The notes below the pieces were generated by a model. The model had not been told where the DNA came from. It made no database searches and was given only the letters and a program-made list of their open reading frames with translations. The position numbers were made by a program, and so were the translations under genes. A stretch of DNA of 64,000 bases, taken from assembly GCA_029891345.1 (NCBI GenBank), contig CM056995.1:211185047-211249046 (forward strand), read 5' to 3'. Each line of letters opens with the position of its first letter. Within the stretch, counting starts at the first letter, position 1. Of the stretch, positions 36,301 through 51,300 are shown piece after piece. The DNA is from Dryococelus australis. Its lineage: Eukaryota > Arthropoda > Insecta > Phasmatodea > Phasmatidae.

Positions 36301-39300
36301 GCGTTCTGTAGCACATGTAAGAACTGTATAATTTTCTTACCAGGGGTGCTGCTGCTGCTGCTGATGATGATGATGGTGCCGATAAACAGTAACATGCCGT
36401 AGTCCATGCAAGAGTTGTACAATTTTCTTGTCAAGTGTGATACTAGTGGTTTAATTACTGGCGATGCGTGTAATGTTTTACATTCACTCATGCAAACTAC
36501 TACTACTACTTATGCACGGGGCTTTAGCGTCTATGTAGGGTCTTTGACGTGGGACCAATTTTAATTCACTGGGGGACTCAACGCTTATCCTAGTGGGGTG
36601 TTGTGAATGTGTAAATGGTATTCATATCACATCGCATTGACATGTCTTGTGGCTCGTTTCGTAACTGCTTTTCTTATGAATATAGCACTTTACCCCCTTC
36701 TCTCTTCATTTTTCTATCATCTACACTCTTCTCTTTGCTGTGGTCTGTTTTTCTTCGGTGGTCTCTCCTCTTTTCTTCTGTTTTTAGATGGGTTGTTTTA
36801 TTTTTTTGCATGGTAAAGTGCCTTTCCACTATGCTGCGCCATCACCACTGGTAATTATTTTTTACCTTAAATGCATAGCATATAGGGTAAAAAATTTATT
36901 GGTAGGTGTGCTGTTGGCACATTGAATTGCCGGTCCCAAGCCAGGAAGCTGTTCACATGTCATGTTAAGGTCATGTTGTCAGTAAGACTGAGGGCAATGT
37001 TACGGCGATGACAGGTAAATGTGTGTGTATTTGTAGTCCTACTGTCCAATGTTACAGTCCACATGCTGACTCAGTTGTCTGTGAAGGCTGGGCCAGCGCA
37101 TGCGGGGCTGCAATGCTGTGTATAGGCAGACGTGGCAGGCCGCGGTGTTTGTGTGGGAGAGAGGCAGGGGGTGGGCAGGCATGGCAAACGGATGGGGAGG
37201 CGGAGATGAAGAGGACGGTTGGTGAGGCAGAGATAAGGAGAACCGGATGGGGAGGTGGAGGGTGCCCACATGGTGAGGTGGTGGGTCAGGGCGTGTGATA
37301 TCGAGGCCTGCACATGTTTTATATATAGTGCATGGCCTGATAGCTGGTCATGTGAGCTTGCCACCTACCACTAGTTAGCTATATATTTTTTTAATTCCTA
37401 TAGGTTGCTCATGACAATTCGTTTATAGTCGGTTGCGATCCACTATAGGCATCATGTGTGTATATATGGAAGGAGGGGATGTGAGGGGATGCATGTACAG
37501 CTGGTGTGTACAGGCAACAATTTTATCAATGGGATGGCACAAAGAAAACACTTTAGCATTGTGGCAGGGATTGAGGAGGGCTCGTGGCAGGGTGTCAGTA
37601 TAATGCTTAGGACACCCCTTGGCAGGGTGTCTGGCAGGGTTCGAAGTGCACACTTTTGGTAGGAAAGAACTGTAGGCGGGAGCACTCAGGGAACACCACC
37701 CCTCGCATTCGGGATGGAATGCAAGAGCGTGAAGTTCACACTTCGCTAGGAAGTAAATGCGGGTGGGAGCACTCGGAGGGCACCATAGCCAGAATGATAG
37801 AGCAGGAAGTTGGGATCCAAGATGGCCACTGCAGGTGCAAGGGGGAAAAAAGGTAAATTTTTGCGGGGAAAAGCAGGAATTTTTTCAGAGTGACGTCACA
37901 CAACATGGTGGACACAGCGACCCGGCTCCCCAGCCAAACACCCCTGGCACCAAACCAACCATCTCCAAGTACATATGTCATGTCACACTCATTCAGGCAT
38001 ATCTTCCATTTTCTTCTTGCATAGTGAAGTTAAGTTGAGGCTACTCATGCTGCAAAACCTACCCAGCAGACATAACAGTGCTCCACTAGACAGAGACTCT
38101 TAACTACACATATACATGCCACATGCCCTTTATCAACTAGGCCTATCTCACAAATAATGAGTCATCCGACTATGTCGTCCAATGAGTAAAAATTTATCTT
38201 TGTATTTTTTTTCAAAACTAATCATTACAGTAAAACCTTGTTAATTCAAAATCAATATAATTCAAAATCATATATATTTCGAAGTGTTTATTCGCGCCCA
38301 AATGGAAGAACAGGATTTTATATGCTTTTAAGTTTGGTTAATTCGAAATTCACCTTTTAAGTAAATCGAAGTTGGATTTCATCCAAAAGTATATGTGAAG
38401 TTCAGATTAATTAATCAAAGCTATAATAATTATGATAGTAAACATGCATCATCTACACTGTCATGAGTGTGCGCACATAAAACCAGAAATGGGTGGCGGC
38501 ACGGCAATCTGATGACGCAGCCACTACCGCAGCCAACCACAATGATGTCGTTGATCGTGCCAGAGTTTTCACGTCTGTTGACTGGTGTTAGTCACCTCTT
38601 CCACCCGCTGAAGAAGGGGTAGACTGAAGACCGGGGAAGGGGAGCAAAGACAAAGAAGAAAGGAGAGAGAGAGACCTTTTCAGAGAGGAGTGCTGCTTGA
38701 CACAAAAACCGCACAGCACTTGGCTCCAGTCCCTGGCTGGCCGGCCAGGCAGTATGGGATTGAAAACAGCGCTGTCACCCCCAAACCCATAAAAAAAATA
38801 ACCACCACCTTGAAGGACTCCCTAGCCATCCCCCCATTCCAGTCTCCATGCTTGAAAAAAAAAATCCGGCAGGCACTTGTTTGCGAAGATTAGAAGATTG
38901 ACAACTTAATCTTGAGCGATTCTAAAAAGTTCACAGCAAGGAAAATACTGTATGAATTTTTGTGTTATAAACAATATGAGTGAGAAAAAGCAATGGTACA
39001 CTGCAAAAACTATTTCAGAAAATTTTTAAATAATCAGGGAAGTGGACAAAAATAAGAAGAGCAAGACGGAAATTGTGCAAGCATATGGCATCCCACTTGA
39101 AACTTTATCAACATTCGCCGGAAATGAATTCATAGTAGAGGGAGCAGGAGGATACTGGCTACCACGGTTGCAGTTTTTAACCAAACTTACTCTTTTTTTT
39201 TTTTTTTTTTTTTCTTTCTTTCAATTAAAGGCAACAATTACAACAACTATATTTTACTGCATGTGAACATATAATTAATGACCAAGGTAATTGCAACAAA

Positions 39301-42300
39301 CTTATTTTTTGGTCTATTTCCTTCGAATTTTTTGCCTTTTTTAAACCAAGAATTTAATGGTTCCCCAAAACAGGGTTGTCACTTCGCGAGGGTACTTATT
39401 CCCGGATCTGTAGTTGTATTTACTTTGGAAAGGGAAAACGTGCATTTCTTTATACACAAACTATTTTTTAAATTCAATAATTTAAAATTATGTCATTCAA
39501 AGTCGAAAAATCATGTCCAAAGCACTTTGAATTAACGAGGTTTTACTGTATTATTATTAGAACTACATTAAAATATAACCACAGAACTGAGGCTCAAAAT
39601 ACTCTACACAATAAAAAGTTATTTAACACTTACAATATATTAACTGTACTGGTGACAGAAACTGCATCACCATTGGGAGCAATAATAGAAATGTGAGCAG
39701 TGCCATGATCATCCTGGTTGTAGAATACGGCTCCATACTTGGATGCATTATTCATAGTGGCATTGTCGTGGATTTTTTTTCTGATTAAAGATGCGTATTC
39801 TGGTGATGTTAAGTTACGAATCAACTGAAACACAAAAAAATCAACATCAATGAGAGTGTAGACTGATCTTTTTAAATTACAGTAGGAAAAAAAGAATAGA
39901 AACAGAATCAATAAAGCTGTTTAAAAATTATTTATTTATAAATGCTATAAATAATGTTAAAGAGTCAAATTACACATCTGTGATGCTCCATATCCCAAAT
40001 GTTCAAAGATTTTACATATAATTTTCTACCAGCATTTCTATGCACCGGTTACTACAACATTTAATTAAGGTTAGTTTTACCTTGTTCAAACAGAAGGAAT
40101 ATAAGAGAAAGCCTCTTTTACTCTTTACAGAAAAACGTTTGCAAAATACAGAAAATAATACAAAGAGAAATTAACACAGTGCTACAACCACACACTAAGA
40201 AAATAAGTATAAAATGGAGGAAAGTAATGATGAAAGTTATTTGTTTCTGTTACCCACACAATCTTTTTTGCACAGTTGACATTTTAAATAAGCTTTTCCC
40301 ACTCTGTTGTTTTAAATACCACTAATAAATGGGTAGTAACAGGTTGTGGCCGACGAATTTCTGTACTACGTAAGGAGTGATGGAGCTTACATCAACAATA
40401 TTGACATATTGTGGGTCCCCCAGCTCAGTCCTGCGTGCGTAAGCATACTTGTAGGCTTCAATTATGCGGTGGTATGTGGTGGCAGTTTCAGCTGCTGAGC
40501 CAATACTGTCGCGTGTGAAGTTGTAGCCGTCCAGGATGTTCAAGATGAAGGCCAGCAGCACTCCGCTGCCCGGTGGTGGCATACTGAACACCTTCACCCC
40601 ATCTCTCAAGGCCACACTCACTGGGTCCTGCCATTGCACCCTGCACAACACAACAAGCTTGAAGAGGCGACAATGAATCAACTAGGGACCTGAATTTTTT
40701 TGCTATTATTTTTTAATTTTTGTGTTAGCTATTTTATAACTGCAGAGTCTTAAAATAAAACGTTATAAAGAATGTTCACGATAAAGTGAGCACTTTTGAA
40801 ATGAACCTTAGAAAAAAGTCACTGCCCATGAATGCATATATTTTAATGGGCGCACTCAGTGACATTTGCCCAGTAAAGTTGGAAACGATGGATGGAAAAT
40901 AGTTCAATATCATAACATCGAAAAAAAGTGTTTGGTAACGATTTCTGATAACTTAAATTGTTTCTATCGCTTTCTATTTTTCTAATGCATAGAAGTGTGA
41001 AAATGAGATTTGTATCATATTTACTTTCCTAAAAGTTTAGAGTTATACATGAATAAAGTGTTGAGCCCCATGGCAATGTTAATTTTACATACAGCGAAAG
41101 AATACATAACGTGCATACAAGTAGATCTTAAGCAGGACTTTCAAAAGTGCTCATGTTAACGTGAACAGCCTATAACTAAAATGATACTCTATTAGAGCCT
41201 GTAATAAACTGCGTTATTTTGATTCAAATTTTGTCACTAAAAGTGGATTCAAATATTTGTTATCTTTGCATTAATACAATTATTGTTTTCAATGTACATG
41301 CATTATATTGTTGAAAACAGATCATCACCCTCACACTACAAATTTTAATAGTGTTTGTGCAGCTAGGTAGATACAGACAAGTAAGTATTTTATCTGAACT
41401 AAAATAGCACAGATTAACACAAATTTAAACAATTAGATTTTAGGGTTTTAATTTTTTCTAGCGAATACTGTATGTTGAAGTTCACACACAGTGTAGATTT
41501 TCATTTTATTGCTATGTTAGAAAATTGTCTTGAATATGATTTTGTAGAGGGAAAAAATTTCTATCATGAGTGAAAAGATCTGTATAGCTCTTAACATTGA
41601 TACTATCATTGAAACAAACCTATTTTTGTACAGATGTGTGAAAGTGTTTAATTTCAGCTAAGTTTTAAGAAAAGTTATTTGCAAGTCCCGGCACAAAGCC
41701 AGTATTAAATGCCTTAACTGTCCTGAGATATCAAATTGCTCATGCTTATACTAGCAGCTGGACAAAACTTATTTGCATTAACAGATAAACAATGTTACAG
41801 ACCAGTACATTATCTGGGTGGACTTTCTAGTTCAGCACAATGTGAAACTGTCTAAATTTGATAACACATGCACTTGGAACATTTTGTACTGGTAATTTTG
41901 CAAAGGTGGCTTAGGAAATTTTATTGTTCTAAAGAAATTTTCATATGTATTAGATTAAGGCCAAACCAGATAGAGTAATTTGTTTTTGAGAATCTTTAAA
42001 TTCATTAAATTAATGGAAAGAAAATTCTTATGTTCTGTTTGTTTGCTTCTAGTTGTAGATATTGACATACAGTTGTATGTCATATATAGTACTTGTTGAT
42101 GTGTTGTGTTACATGAGTGCAGGTCCTACACAGGTGAGTAATTTCAGTTTAAGATGAACATATCATTACACCTTTAGAGCTGCTACTGTGTATAATTAAA
42201 GTTATAGCATTCTGTTGTGTTACCCCCCCCCCCCCTACCCCTTACCATGAGGCCATAAGGAGTTTGCATGCTGGGCTCATTTGGAAGCATTTATAGTACA

Positions 42301-45300
42301 TTCTCAAAAGGGGAGTCACAATAAAATAAATCAAGCCTTCACATCAGAATAATTGTATGACCTTAAACTAAGCTTAAGGTTAGTGTATCTTTAGGAAAAT
42401 AAATAATGTAAACTACCAGGCTCTCAGTTCAGGAAAATAATCCATTATATTTATGGATTTTGGATCATACAAACTACAGTTGTGTGCATCAAAATAGCTT
42501 GCTAGAGTCCAAGTTAAATTTAACACAATAATAATAAAATTCTTAACAATTGAAAAAATTTCATTTATATAATGACTATGCACAGAAAATGGCAAACATT
42601 AAACTACAAGCAAAATCTTTCATTGGTCTTTTACAAAATATTTATTGATTTAATTAAATGATAGACTTACTTCAAAATTTTCTAAGGGACCAGTTCACCT
42701 GTGGATTAAACTACCGGACACTGGCTAACAGCCAGCGACAGTCAGACCATGACAGCACTCACACCTGACATGACATGTGGGTAAGCACGTGCGCAAAGAG
42801 GCTATAACATGGACTTTCTGTAATGGGATTATTATTGTTTGCAGTGTACTGTATGTTTCTCCATTCTCTTTCAGCACTAAAAGTGACATTAAGTGTCAAA
42901 AATGTCTTTTCATAAATATTGCACAATGTTCTTTGTAAATTCAAAATGTGTGCTGCACAAAGAAACAGACCATTGATATTCAAGCGATAACACATTCAAA
43001 AGACAATTTCTTGACGATAATATTTCTGATTTAAAATTGCTTTAATAATTTTGTATTAAAAATAATTTAGATGCCACTTCTTTTCATGTAATAACATTTT
43101 CACTCACTGCGCATAGCACTTACGCTTGTGTGAACCCCATAGGCGGCCATGGTAGGTCCGCGCGACCCCTGCCTCTGAGCAGTCGTCCAAGGAGAGCTGG
43201 CGAGGTAAGACACTGTCACGTACGCACTTCATAATTTTGCACTGAGTTAGATTTCCATAGTTCACTTTAGTTTCCTGGTTAACCTTTGCTTTGCATACGT
43301 TTTACCAAACATCCCCGGCATAATGCTTCGGCTTAAATAATAATTTTTGCGCCCTTGTGGCTTTTTGAAACTTAAATCGAAGGAAGGAGGAAAGATGTTG
43401 GAGATGCCACGCGGCCCACACAACTTTGAATCAGGTGTCATCCGCCTATGTTAAAGGATCTTGCATTATAATTTCTGCTTCACTGCCATGAGCAGTAATA
43501 AGGGTAAATTTGTATGTATGAATTTTAGGGTTTTTTGTCGTGTTAAATTGTTTTACTGCCACATTATTTGCGATCACGTGGTTAACCGCCACCAAGTCCA
43601 TGTTGCGCCATCATTGCACTTTAAGTGTTCTTGTTGATAATTTCTTGTGTGCCATAATTTTCTCAGGATAATATGCATTGTTTCATTAAAAAGGTTCTTG
43701 TAATTTTTGTCATGATCAATGTTTTGTAACTGACCATGCGGTCAACTGCACACGTGGATATTTCTACCATCCGGCGCGCTAGCAACGCTTGAGTGTTCAA
43801 AATACAATCAGAATAATTTTCTGAAGAACGCAGTAATTTGTCCGATAGGATTTACATGGATTTCACTAAATATATTGTGATTTCACCTGCACCACGTGGC
43901 CCGCTAAGAACTTCATCCAGCTGCATCCAAGTCATGTAAGAATTCTTTCATGCATCTGCGTGTTTATTGTGCCTGTTCATATTGTGTTCCATGTTCTCAC
44001 ATCAATATTTGTGTAATTTGTACGGTGACATTATTTTTATCCTAGCCTGCTAAGCATAAAGACAGTCACCAGACGCACCATGTGGTGGGAGGCACCTCCC
44101 GATGAGTAAGCGTTAGCGACGTCAATAATCACACGTGTTAGTGTTTATTTTGTAATTATCCGTGTCCTGTCTCCAGGAAAAATCTAGTCAATCCTAGCGG
44201 CTGTAGACCCCTTTCCTTGTGGGGTCTGTACTCTCAAACACCCCGGAGAAAATCATCCATCTAGGAGTACGATAGATTAATCACGAGCTGCTGGAATCAC
44301 ACAATGGATTTAGCTAGTCACGTCCGAGATTCATATTTCTGGCAGGGTATGTACTTGGAAATCAATAAATGCAACCTCAGTGGTAAATCTATGTTTTCCT
44401 ATTTAGAGTCAACCAGCAAGCTCACATCTTTTCAGTGTTAAATGTTTAGTAATGCAAAGTGCTTTGTAAAGATGCTCGGATGAGACAAACACACAGAACC
44501 CATCGCATCCCTGAGAACCCTAAGTCTCGAAGTGCGGTGTCTGGGAAGCACCGCTGGCGCCCACCTGCAGTAAGTAAAAGTCTATTTGTTCGTATTGTGT
44601 CTCACCCAACGGCGTCATACCTTATCTATTAAAGATATATTAGTTGGAAATTGTGTCGATTACAACAGATAGAAAGGAGTAACAAACTTTATATTAAATT
44701 TCTTAAAGTTATTTGTCTTGTGATGTTTGCATTTCATTGACAGTCATATTGTCAAGGGCCACTGTTTATGTAATTAAATACACAGTTTAGTAACATGCAT
44801 ATATTTTACCGTAACAATTAGGTACCGTATTTTGGCATGTATAGGCCACACATTTGTACAAGAAACATGACTACAAAAAGTGGGGTGTGGCTTATATGCA
44901 AGATAAAGAATTTAAAATAATTTTCCCCAAAACATGTTTGTAAATTTGTCACAATACAGTAAATTATAATGTTTTAACTTAAAGGAAGGAAGGAATGGGA
45001 AGACGAAGAAGAATAGGAAGAGGAAAATAACTTTTCCACTTGAGCCATTATTTGTTTACTCACGTTCACAAACAGAATAATCTTCATCTCGCACATGTAA
45101 AATGTAAACATGTAGTCACGTTACCATCTGTGGAATAGTAATTGCACGACGTATATTTGTAAACATTACCACATAATACAAATTTTCTGTCACAAATGTT
45201 TTGTAGGAGAGAAATTTAGTCTGAATTTATTATGTTTGTACAAAATTGTGATTTAACAATATTTACAGGAATACAAATATTCAGTGCGGCCTATACTTGA

Positions 45301-48300
45301 AATATAAATTATCCCTAATTTTCCATCAAAAACTTTAGGTGCTGCCTACACACGAATGCTGCCTATAAAAGCCAAAATACAGTATTTTTATGAGATGCTA
45401 AATGGAAATTTGTTCTGTATTTTTATTATTCTGTTTCATTTGTAATTTTTAGACACAGCATATTTTATTGGTTGCATTGTGTTATGTTTTAGTAAGGTTT
45501 ATGGTTCACCAAAGTTGGTAGTGGCACATGACATCATTAACAGAGAGAGTTTTTTTTAAATATGCTTTGGAAGTCCTATCTAAGTAATGTTAATTAAAAT
45601 GTAGAACTTCTAGCGAAAATTTAATTATTGTGAACGGACTTGATCTCCATATTGCATGTGTTACGCCGTCGTACAGGGCAGTCAGGACTGCTTGTCCAAA
45701 AGTTTTAATCCATCAATTTTGAGGTATATAGACGGCATAGTCATGCACGATGGTACTCAACAAAAGGTTTAAAGTAGGGATCTGCCGATACACATTAACC
45801 AGCTGATACCATGACCATCGGCTTCGGTGGCATCTGAACATAATTTGCCAATAAATATTCACAGATTAGTAGTACTAATTTATTTAACACAATGTTAAAT
45901 AAACTGTTATGTTACATCTCATAAAGAGTTAATTTACCACATCCATCAATCAGATATTCTGTCCGAAACCAAAAATATATTCGGAACAATTGTTTTTTCG
46001 ATGATTTGTTCCCGTTGTTTACAATTTATTGTATTTATTTCCTGTTAGTACATTCACCAAAGATTATGTGCATAATTCGTTTTTAGACACTACGTGCATG
46101 CAAAACAATGCTGATAATCAACATCTGTGCTATCAAGAGTATTGATTACATTCCGCAACAGTTTTCTGGGCTCTATTTTCTTCTTATGTTTTTGCTGCAT
46201 TCATAGGTTGGCGGCAATGAGAAAGCAACCTGTATTCTTATTCTTTCTTTGCATTTACTGCACTCATAGGTTAGTGACAATGAAAACGAATCACACACTC
46301 TACTACATTATATTCAACGATCTGTGGTGGTGGTGGTGGTGTTGTAAATGGAAAGTGAAAGCAAATAGGCCTACACTAGATTTTTACGGGCGTAGTTCTC
46401 ATTGGAAACTGTCAGCTGCAGTTATGCTTAGAATTTTAAAGGTTTGAATAAGACTCGGCAAGTAATAATTGGCCAAAATTGTCACAAATAAATCAGTTGT
46501 CATTTTAACCAAGAGATTGAGTATGACTCGGCCAATAAAGGAATACTAAGCAAAAATATTAATATAAATAAAAATAATTGCTCAGTTTCAAGTCAATATT
46601 TAATATTACATTGATTTCAATAATTTCTTTTTGATGACATCTTTAGGCGGTTCGTTTAAACAAACATGCATTTTGAGACTATGTATAGTATTTCCCAGAT
46701 CTGAAATCCAAGTCCACATCAGATTGCCTGAAGTTTTTTAATTTGTCTTTAATGAACTTGGTTTATTGTCTGGCAACAGTTTTTGCTTGACTGTTAAGTC
46801 ACTTGTTTGCCCAGTTAAACTGTCTTATCTTATCCTTAATTATTAAAATTAGTCTTGTATTTCATTTCTATGCTGTAGACACCTAACATAAATTGCATAA
46901 AGTGTTGACGCAGGATGCTTTTTAATGTCCCTTGAGTTGGGAAGACTCAGCTAGGGCAACACCCACGTGTGCGACCCGAGACGGTGCAGCCTGACTTCCA
47001 CTGTGTACTGTGCTTCTGCACCAGGTGCTGGAATAGGGTGTCCACGCAGTCTACAGCCCTCATGTGGTCTGACACATAATCTGAAATACAAGGAGCCTAT
47101 CTTCCTTCTCATGGATGAGGAGGGTGTTTGTGTATCCTGATGACCTACTCCAGACAGCGGGATCTGAAGGAGCAAGTAAAGCATACATTACTTGCCTCAG
47201 GACACCTGCACAATCTATCCCCTGCTCTCATCGCATACATTGCCAAACTCAAACCCAGGGAACAGATCCAAGCCTTGAGGCACCTGCAGGATCCTGTGAC
47301 CCCTGAGACACTGAGGGACTTGTTTGCCGACCCTGTACGCACCGGCCCGGAAGAGTACCCATGGTGGGTAGAAGGCCACCTCAGCCAACCAGATTGATCA
47401 CCCAAACCGGCCATTGCATACTTGGAACCAGCTATACTTCACCCAACTCCTCCACCAGTACCTCAACCCAGGCCTGCATCACCTTCACTGTCTTACTCAC
47501 AGTCTATTGTTGCACACAAATCCACTGAGCTCCATCGCCCAGGTATTCCTAATAATGCAGTTGCTCCTAAATGCAAGATTGTGTTATCAGAACCCGACTT
47601 TGTGACCTGCCGGAAAGCAACCAGGCCAGTCCTGCATAATGGACGAGCACCAGTGCCCCATCAGGATTAGACCACGGCACATAGGAGCACCCCGTCTAGC
47701 CTCTAGACCAAAAGACTACGCCTCCGCGACGTGTAAGCATTTTACTACTGGATATGTCAGAAATCAGTGTTCATAAAACAGAAGACTTAAATTTATGTAA
47801 TAAAAAAGTATTTCCAAATATTGGGAATTAGGAATTATGATTGTGCTTATCAAAACTGGTACCCGCATCGCTGTAATCAGCAGCATCAGCAGCTGAGAAT
47901 AAGTATCGTTGGTATCGGCAAAATGTGGTATCGGCCAATCCCTAGTTTAAAGCTGCCAGAGTGCACTGGTGAGCAAAAGTTAAACAGACCTTCCTGTTTA
48001 AAGTCTCACGACTCCCTCAGATAAAGTTTTCTTTTGTTCAACCAGATTTAATTCAGAGTTAAGCCAGGCAAATATAATAACTCAGTGTTGTGTGACAATT
48101 TTTAAATTAGCACTGAATTTCACTCATGAATACTCTAACTTGGCATTGATTACTTAGTAGGATTGGTATTTTGCTACAAGATAGGGTGTACTACATATGC
48201 TGTGTTCAAATTATGTGAATATAATTTTAATCTTAACCAAAGAAAAGCATTTTTCATTGAACATATACTTCACTTATAGACATGTTGCCATTGTAGCACT

Positions 48301-51300
48301 GCTGGTAATGTAAAGTTCCTATTGTCTTCCGTGTCTGTGTGTCGTTTATGTTTGTTAATGGTAATTTCTCTAAAACAAAGTCAAATATTTGAAATCGAAC
48401 TTCGTTTTAAAGAAATTTCCACCATCAGGTGCAATTCACCAACATTTATTGCAATATTGGATAGACAAACTTCCGCCTACAGACTGGAGTTGGAAGCACG
48501 AGTATATAACAGGAAACTGAAGAAAAGGAAAGTTTTACAACTTATTCCCACTACCAAAGCTGTTGCCCCTGATGACATTCTCTGTCTTGTATCCTGCAGC
48601 TGTAAGATTCCATGCGGTAGCTATTGTAGACGCAAATACTCTGGTCTGAGTTGTTCTGAAATTTTTAAAACTGTAATGGTTTATCATACTTTAATTCTCC
48701 TAATTTTAACCAAGAAGTTGGAAGTTACTTTTGATTAGTGTGAGCACCGTTTTTGGAAGCCAATCAATCCTATGTAAGACAGACATACACAGTAAATGCC
48801 CGATATAACACTGCTATTAGGGGACATAACTCAGACCTGCGTATAGCCTTTCTACGCTATTCCGGGCGTGACCGATAACACTAGCAAAAAAGAAAAAATG
48901 TGTTCCAATGAGGTGTGGCACCTATCTGTTAAACACGGCGCAAGTGTTATTTACCGATGTAACTCGTGAAACATTTAGCCCCTTCCAATTGGAAATTTAT
49001 TTTTTTATCTTCATCACTGGACTTGACAGTACCGAAGGGAGGGAAACAGAAAATGTGATGTGATAAAGGCGGTTACATGCATTCAAGCAAAAATGGCTAA
49101 AAAAATACAGCATTTTCCAGGCAGAGGACGTACTTATTTCACCAAGGGCGGTGTTCACTGTGAGTTGTTTGTCACGCGGGTTGGAGGAGGTGGCGCATGT
49201 CCTAACGTGTGCCCCTTCGGGACAATAACACTGCATGCCTCAAATTTTTTAATTTTTTTTCTTAGCCGCTACATACACGTTATAATCAAAGTGTCTAAAT
49301 CATTACTACAATTATTACGTACCGCTATATCACGTAGGAGATTAATTATAGGTCTATAAAAACCTGAGAAAAAGGAGTTTTGAGATGCGCCTCAAATTTC
49401 TGAATTTTTTTTTTTTATCAAAAATGGGAAGCCCTATTAATATAGCTGCTTTATACACCTTATAGGTAAAGTGTCTACAATATTTATTATAATGATTATG
49501 TACGATGCACACCATAGGAGATTAATTATAAGCCTGTAAATTACAGTCCCTACCTTACCCAGAACCTGAACCCAGAGCCCCTCGCATTGCAAACCAGTTT
49601 TATACCAAATGCACCTCAGAAGTCTGCATCCTTTTTACAATAGTATTTCAGCATATTTTAACTTACATTAGTTAAACATTTTGGTATCAAATAATTGTAA
49701 TTGCTTAAATGTGTTATGCTATACAATGCACGCATTTTTCACGTTAACTTGTAAGTGCCAGTAAAATGCCCATCCCCCACACTAATCCAACGCCCAGATA
49801 AGATGGAAAGGCTGCTACAGTAACATATTTTTGACCCGTTTACAACTAAACAGCAGAACAGGTATAATAGGGTCACATAATACATATCACCACGACAACA
49901 AAACTGAATACGGAAAAACATCAAATATTGGCTGCAATGAATGAATAAAATAGATCTTGGTGCTGAAAGGTGCCTACCTAACCGCAAGCTTTACACTTAT
50001 TTATTGATTCAGGCTGGGGGAACATAAATTGCCCCACTGTATAACCGAATCCGCAGTATAACGGGCCTCTGTATTCTGGGCTTCCACTGTAATAACTAAA
50101 GACAATCTGTGTGAACATTATGTTTTACTTTTATATGTAAGGCAGGTGGGTGGTCCATGATACCGTCATCTAAAAAGTAAAGTTCATAAAACAAATATCT
50201 TTTGCTTGTTTTTAAAATAAACCATAAAACTGACAGCTACCGGTTTTAGCAAGTCCGGGACATGATGGGTCCGTAGGTGGTGGATAATGGAAAGCCTATA
50301 ATTGGGGATGGGGTATTCTCTCCCTCCACCCCAAAGAAAAAATCATTGACAATTTTTTTATTTAAAAACATGTAAAAAGTATAAAAATATATAATATTTT
50401 TGTTGGTAATTGAATTTAGTTTGGAATGAATGTAAATAGTGCATAACATTAGTTCTGTTATTGTTTAAACAATAATTAGAGGCCAACGTATGTGCAAGAA
50501 CTGCAAATATGAAGGGATAGATGGAGAAGTTGGAGCTCACGAGCCACTATACATGTTCAAAATTTCACGCCTCCCAACCATAACCAATGAGCTCCCCAAT
50601 ATAAAACATAAACCATTGTAAAGATTAAAATGTGTGCTAAAACTTTTGTTTTAACGTTTTTGGGTGTTTCTATTACGTATTTTAAAAACTACATTACGAA
50701 AATTACAGAAATCTACTTGACAAAAACATATTTTTTATGTTTGTAATTTTATAATGCCTTAACTATCAATATCAGAGAACATGTCTGGACCGAAGTTAAA
50801 GAGCTATTATTGACTAATGAAACCTACAAAAAATTATACTACATCTTGTAACATATTTACAAGTGATTCAATGGTTATCAGTTCACGGTAAAATAAGCAC
50901 TTTTGAAAGCCCTGCTTAAGATCTACTTGTATACATGTTATGTGTTCTTCCACCTTATGTAAAATTAACATTTCCATGGGCCTTATCACTTTATTCATGC
51001 ATCGGTCAAGTGAAACTGTGAAATTATTAGAAATGTAAATTTTTACCAAATATGTTCATTTTTACACTTCACTGTATTTAAAAATACAGAAAACCATATA
51101 AATAATTTAAGTTATTACAAAAGGTTACCTAACACTTTTTGTTCAAGATTAATATACCGAACTACTTCCCCCTCCATCGTTACCAATTTTACTGTACACA
51201 TGTCACACATTGTGCCCGTTATAATAATAAATGTGTATGGGGGTGGACTCGGCGAGGCAACACCCTCTGAGTGACGGGCTGTCCAACTGGGACCCATAGG

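Noticed and set aside
35675..36440. Possible CRISPR array from spaced repeats
   Set aside because: Monomers are contiguous and diverged without unique spacers, and the genome is eukaryotic.
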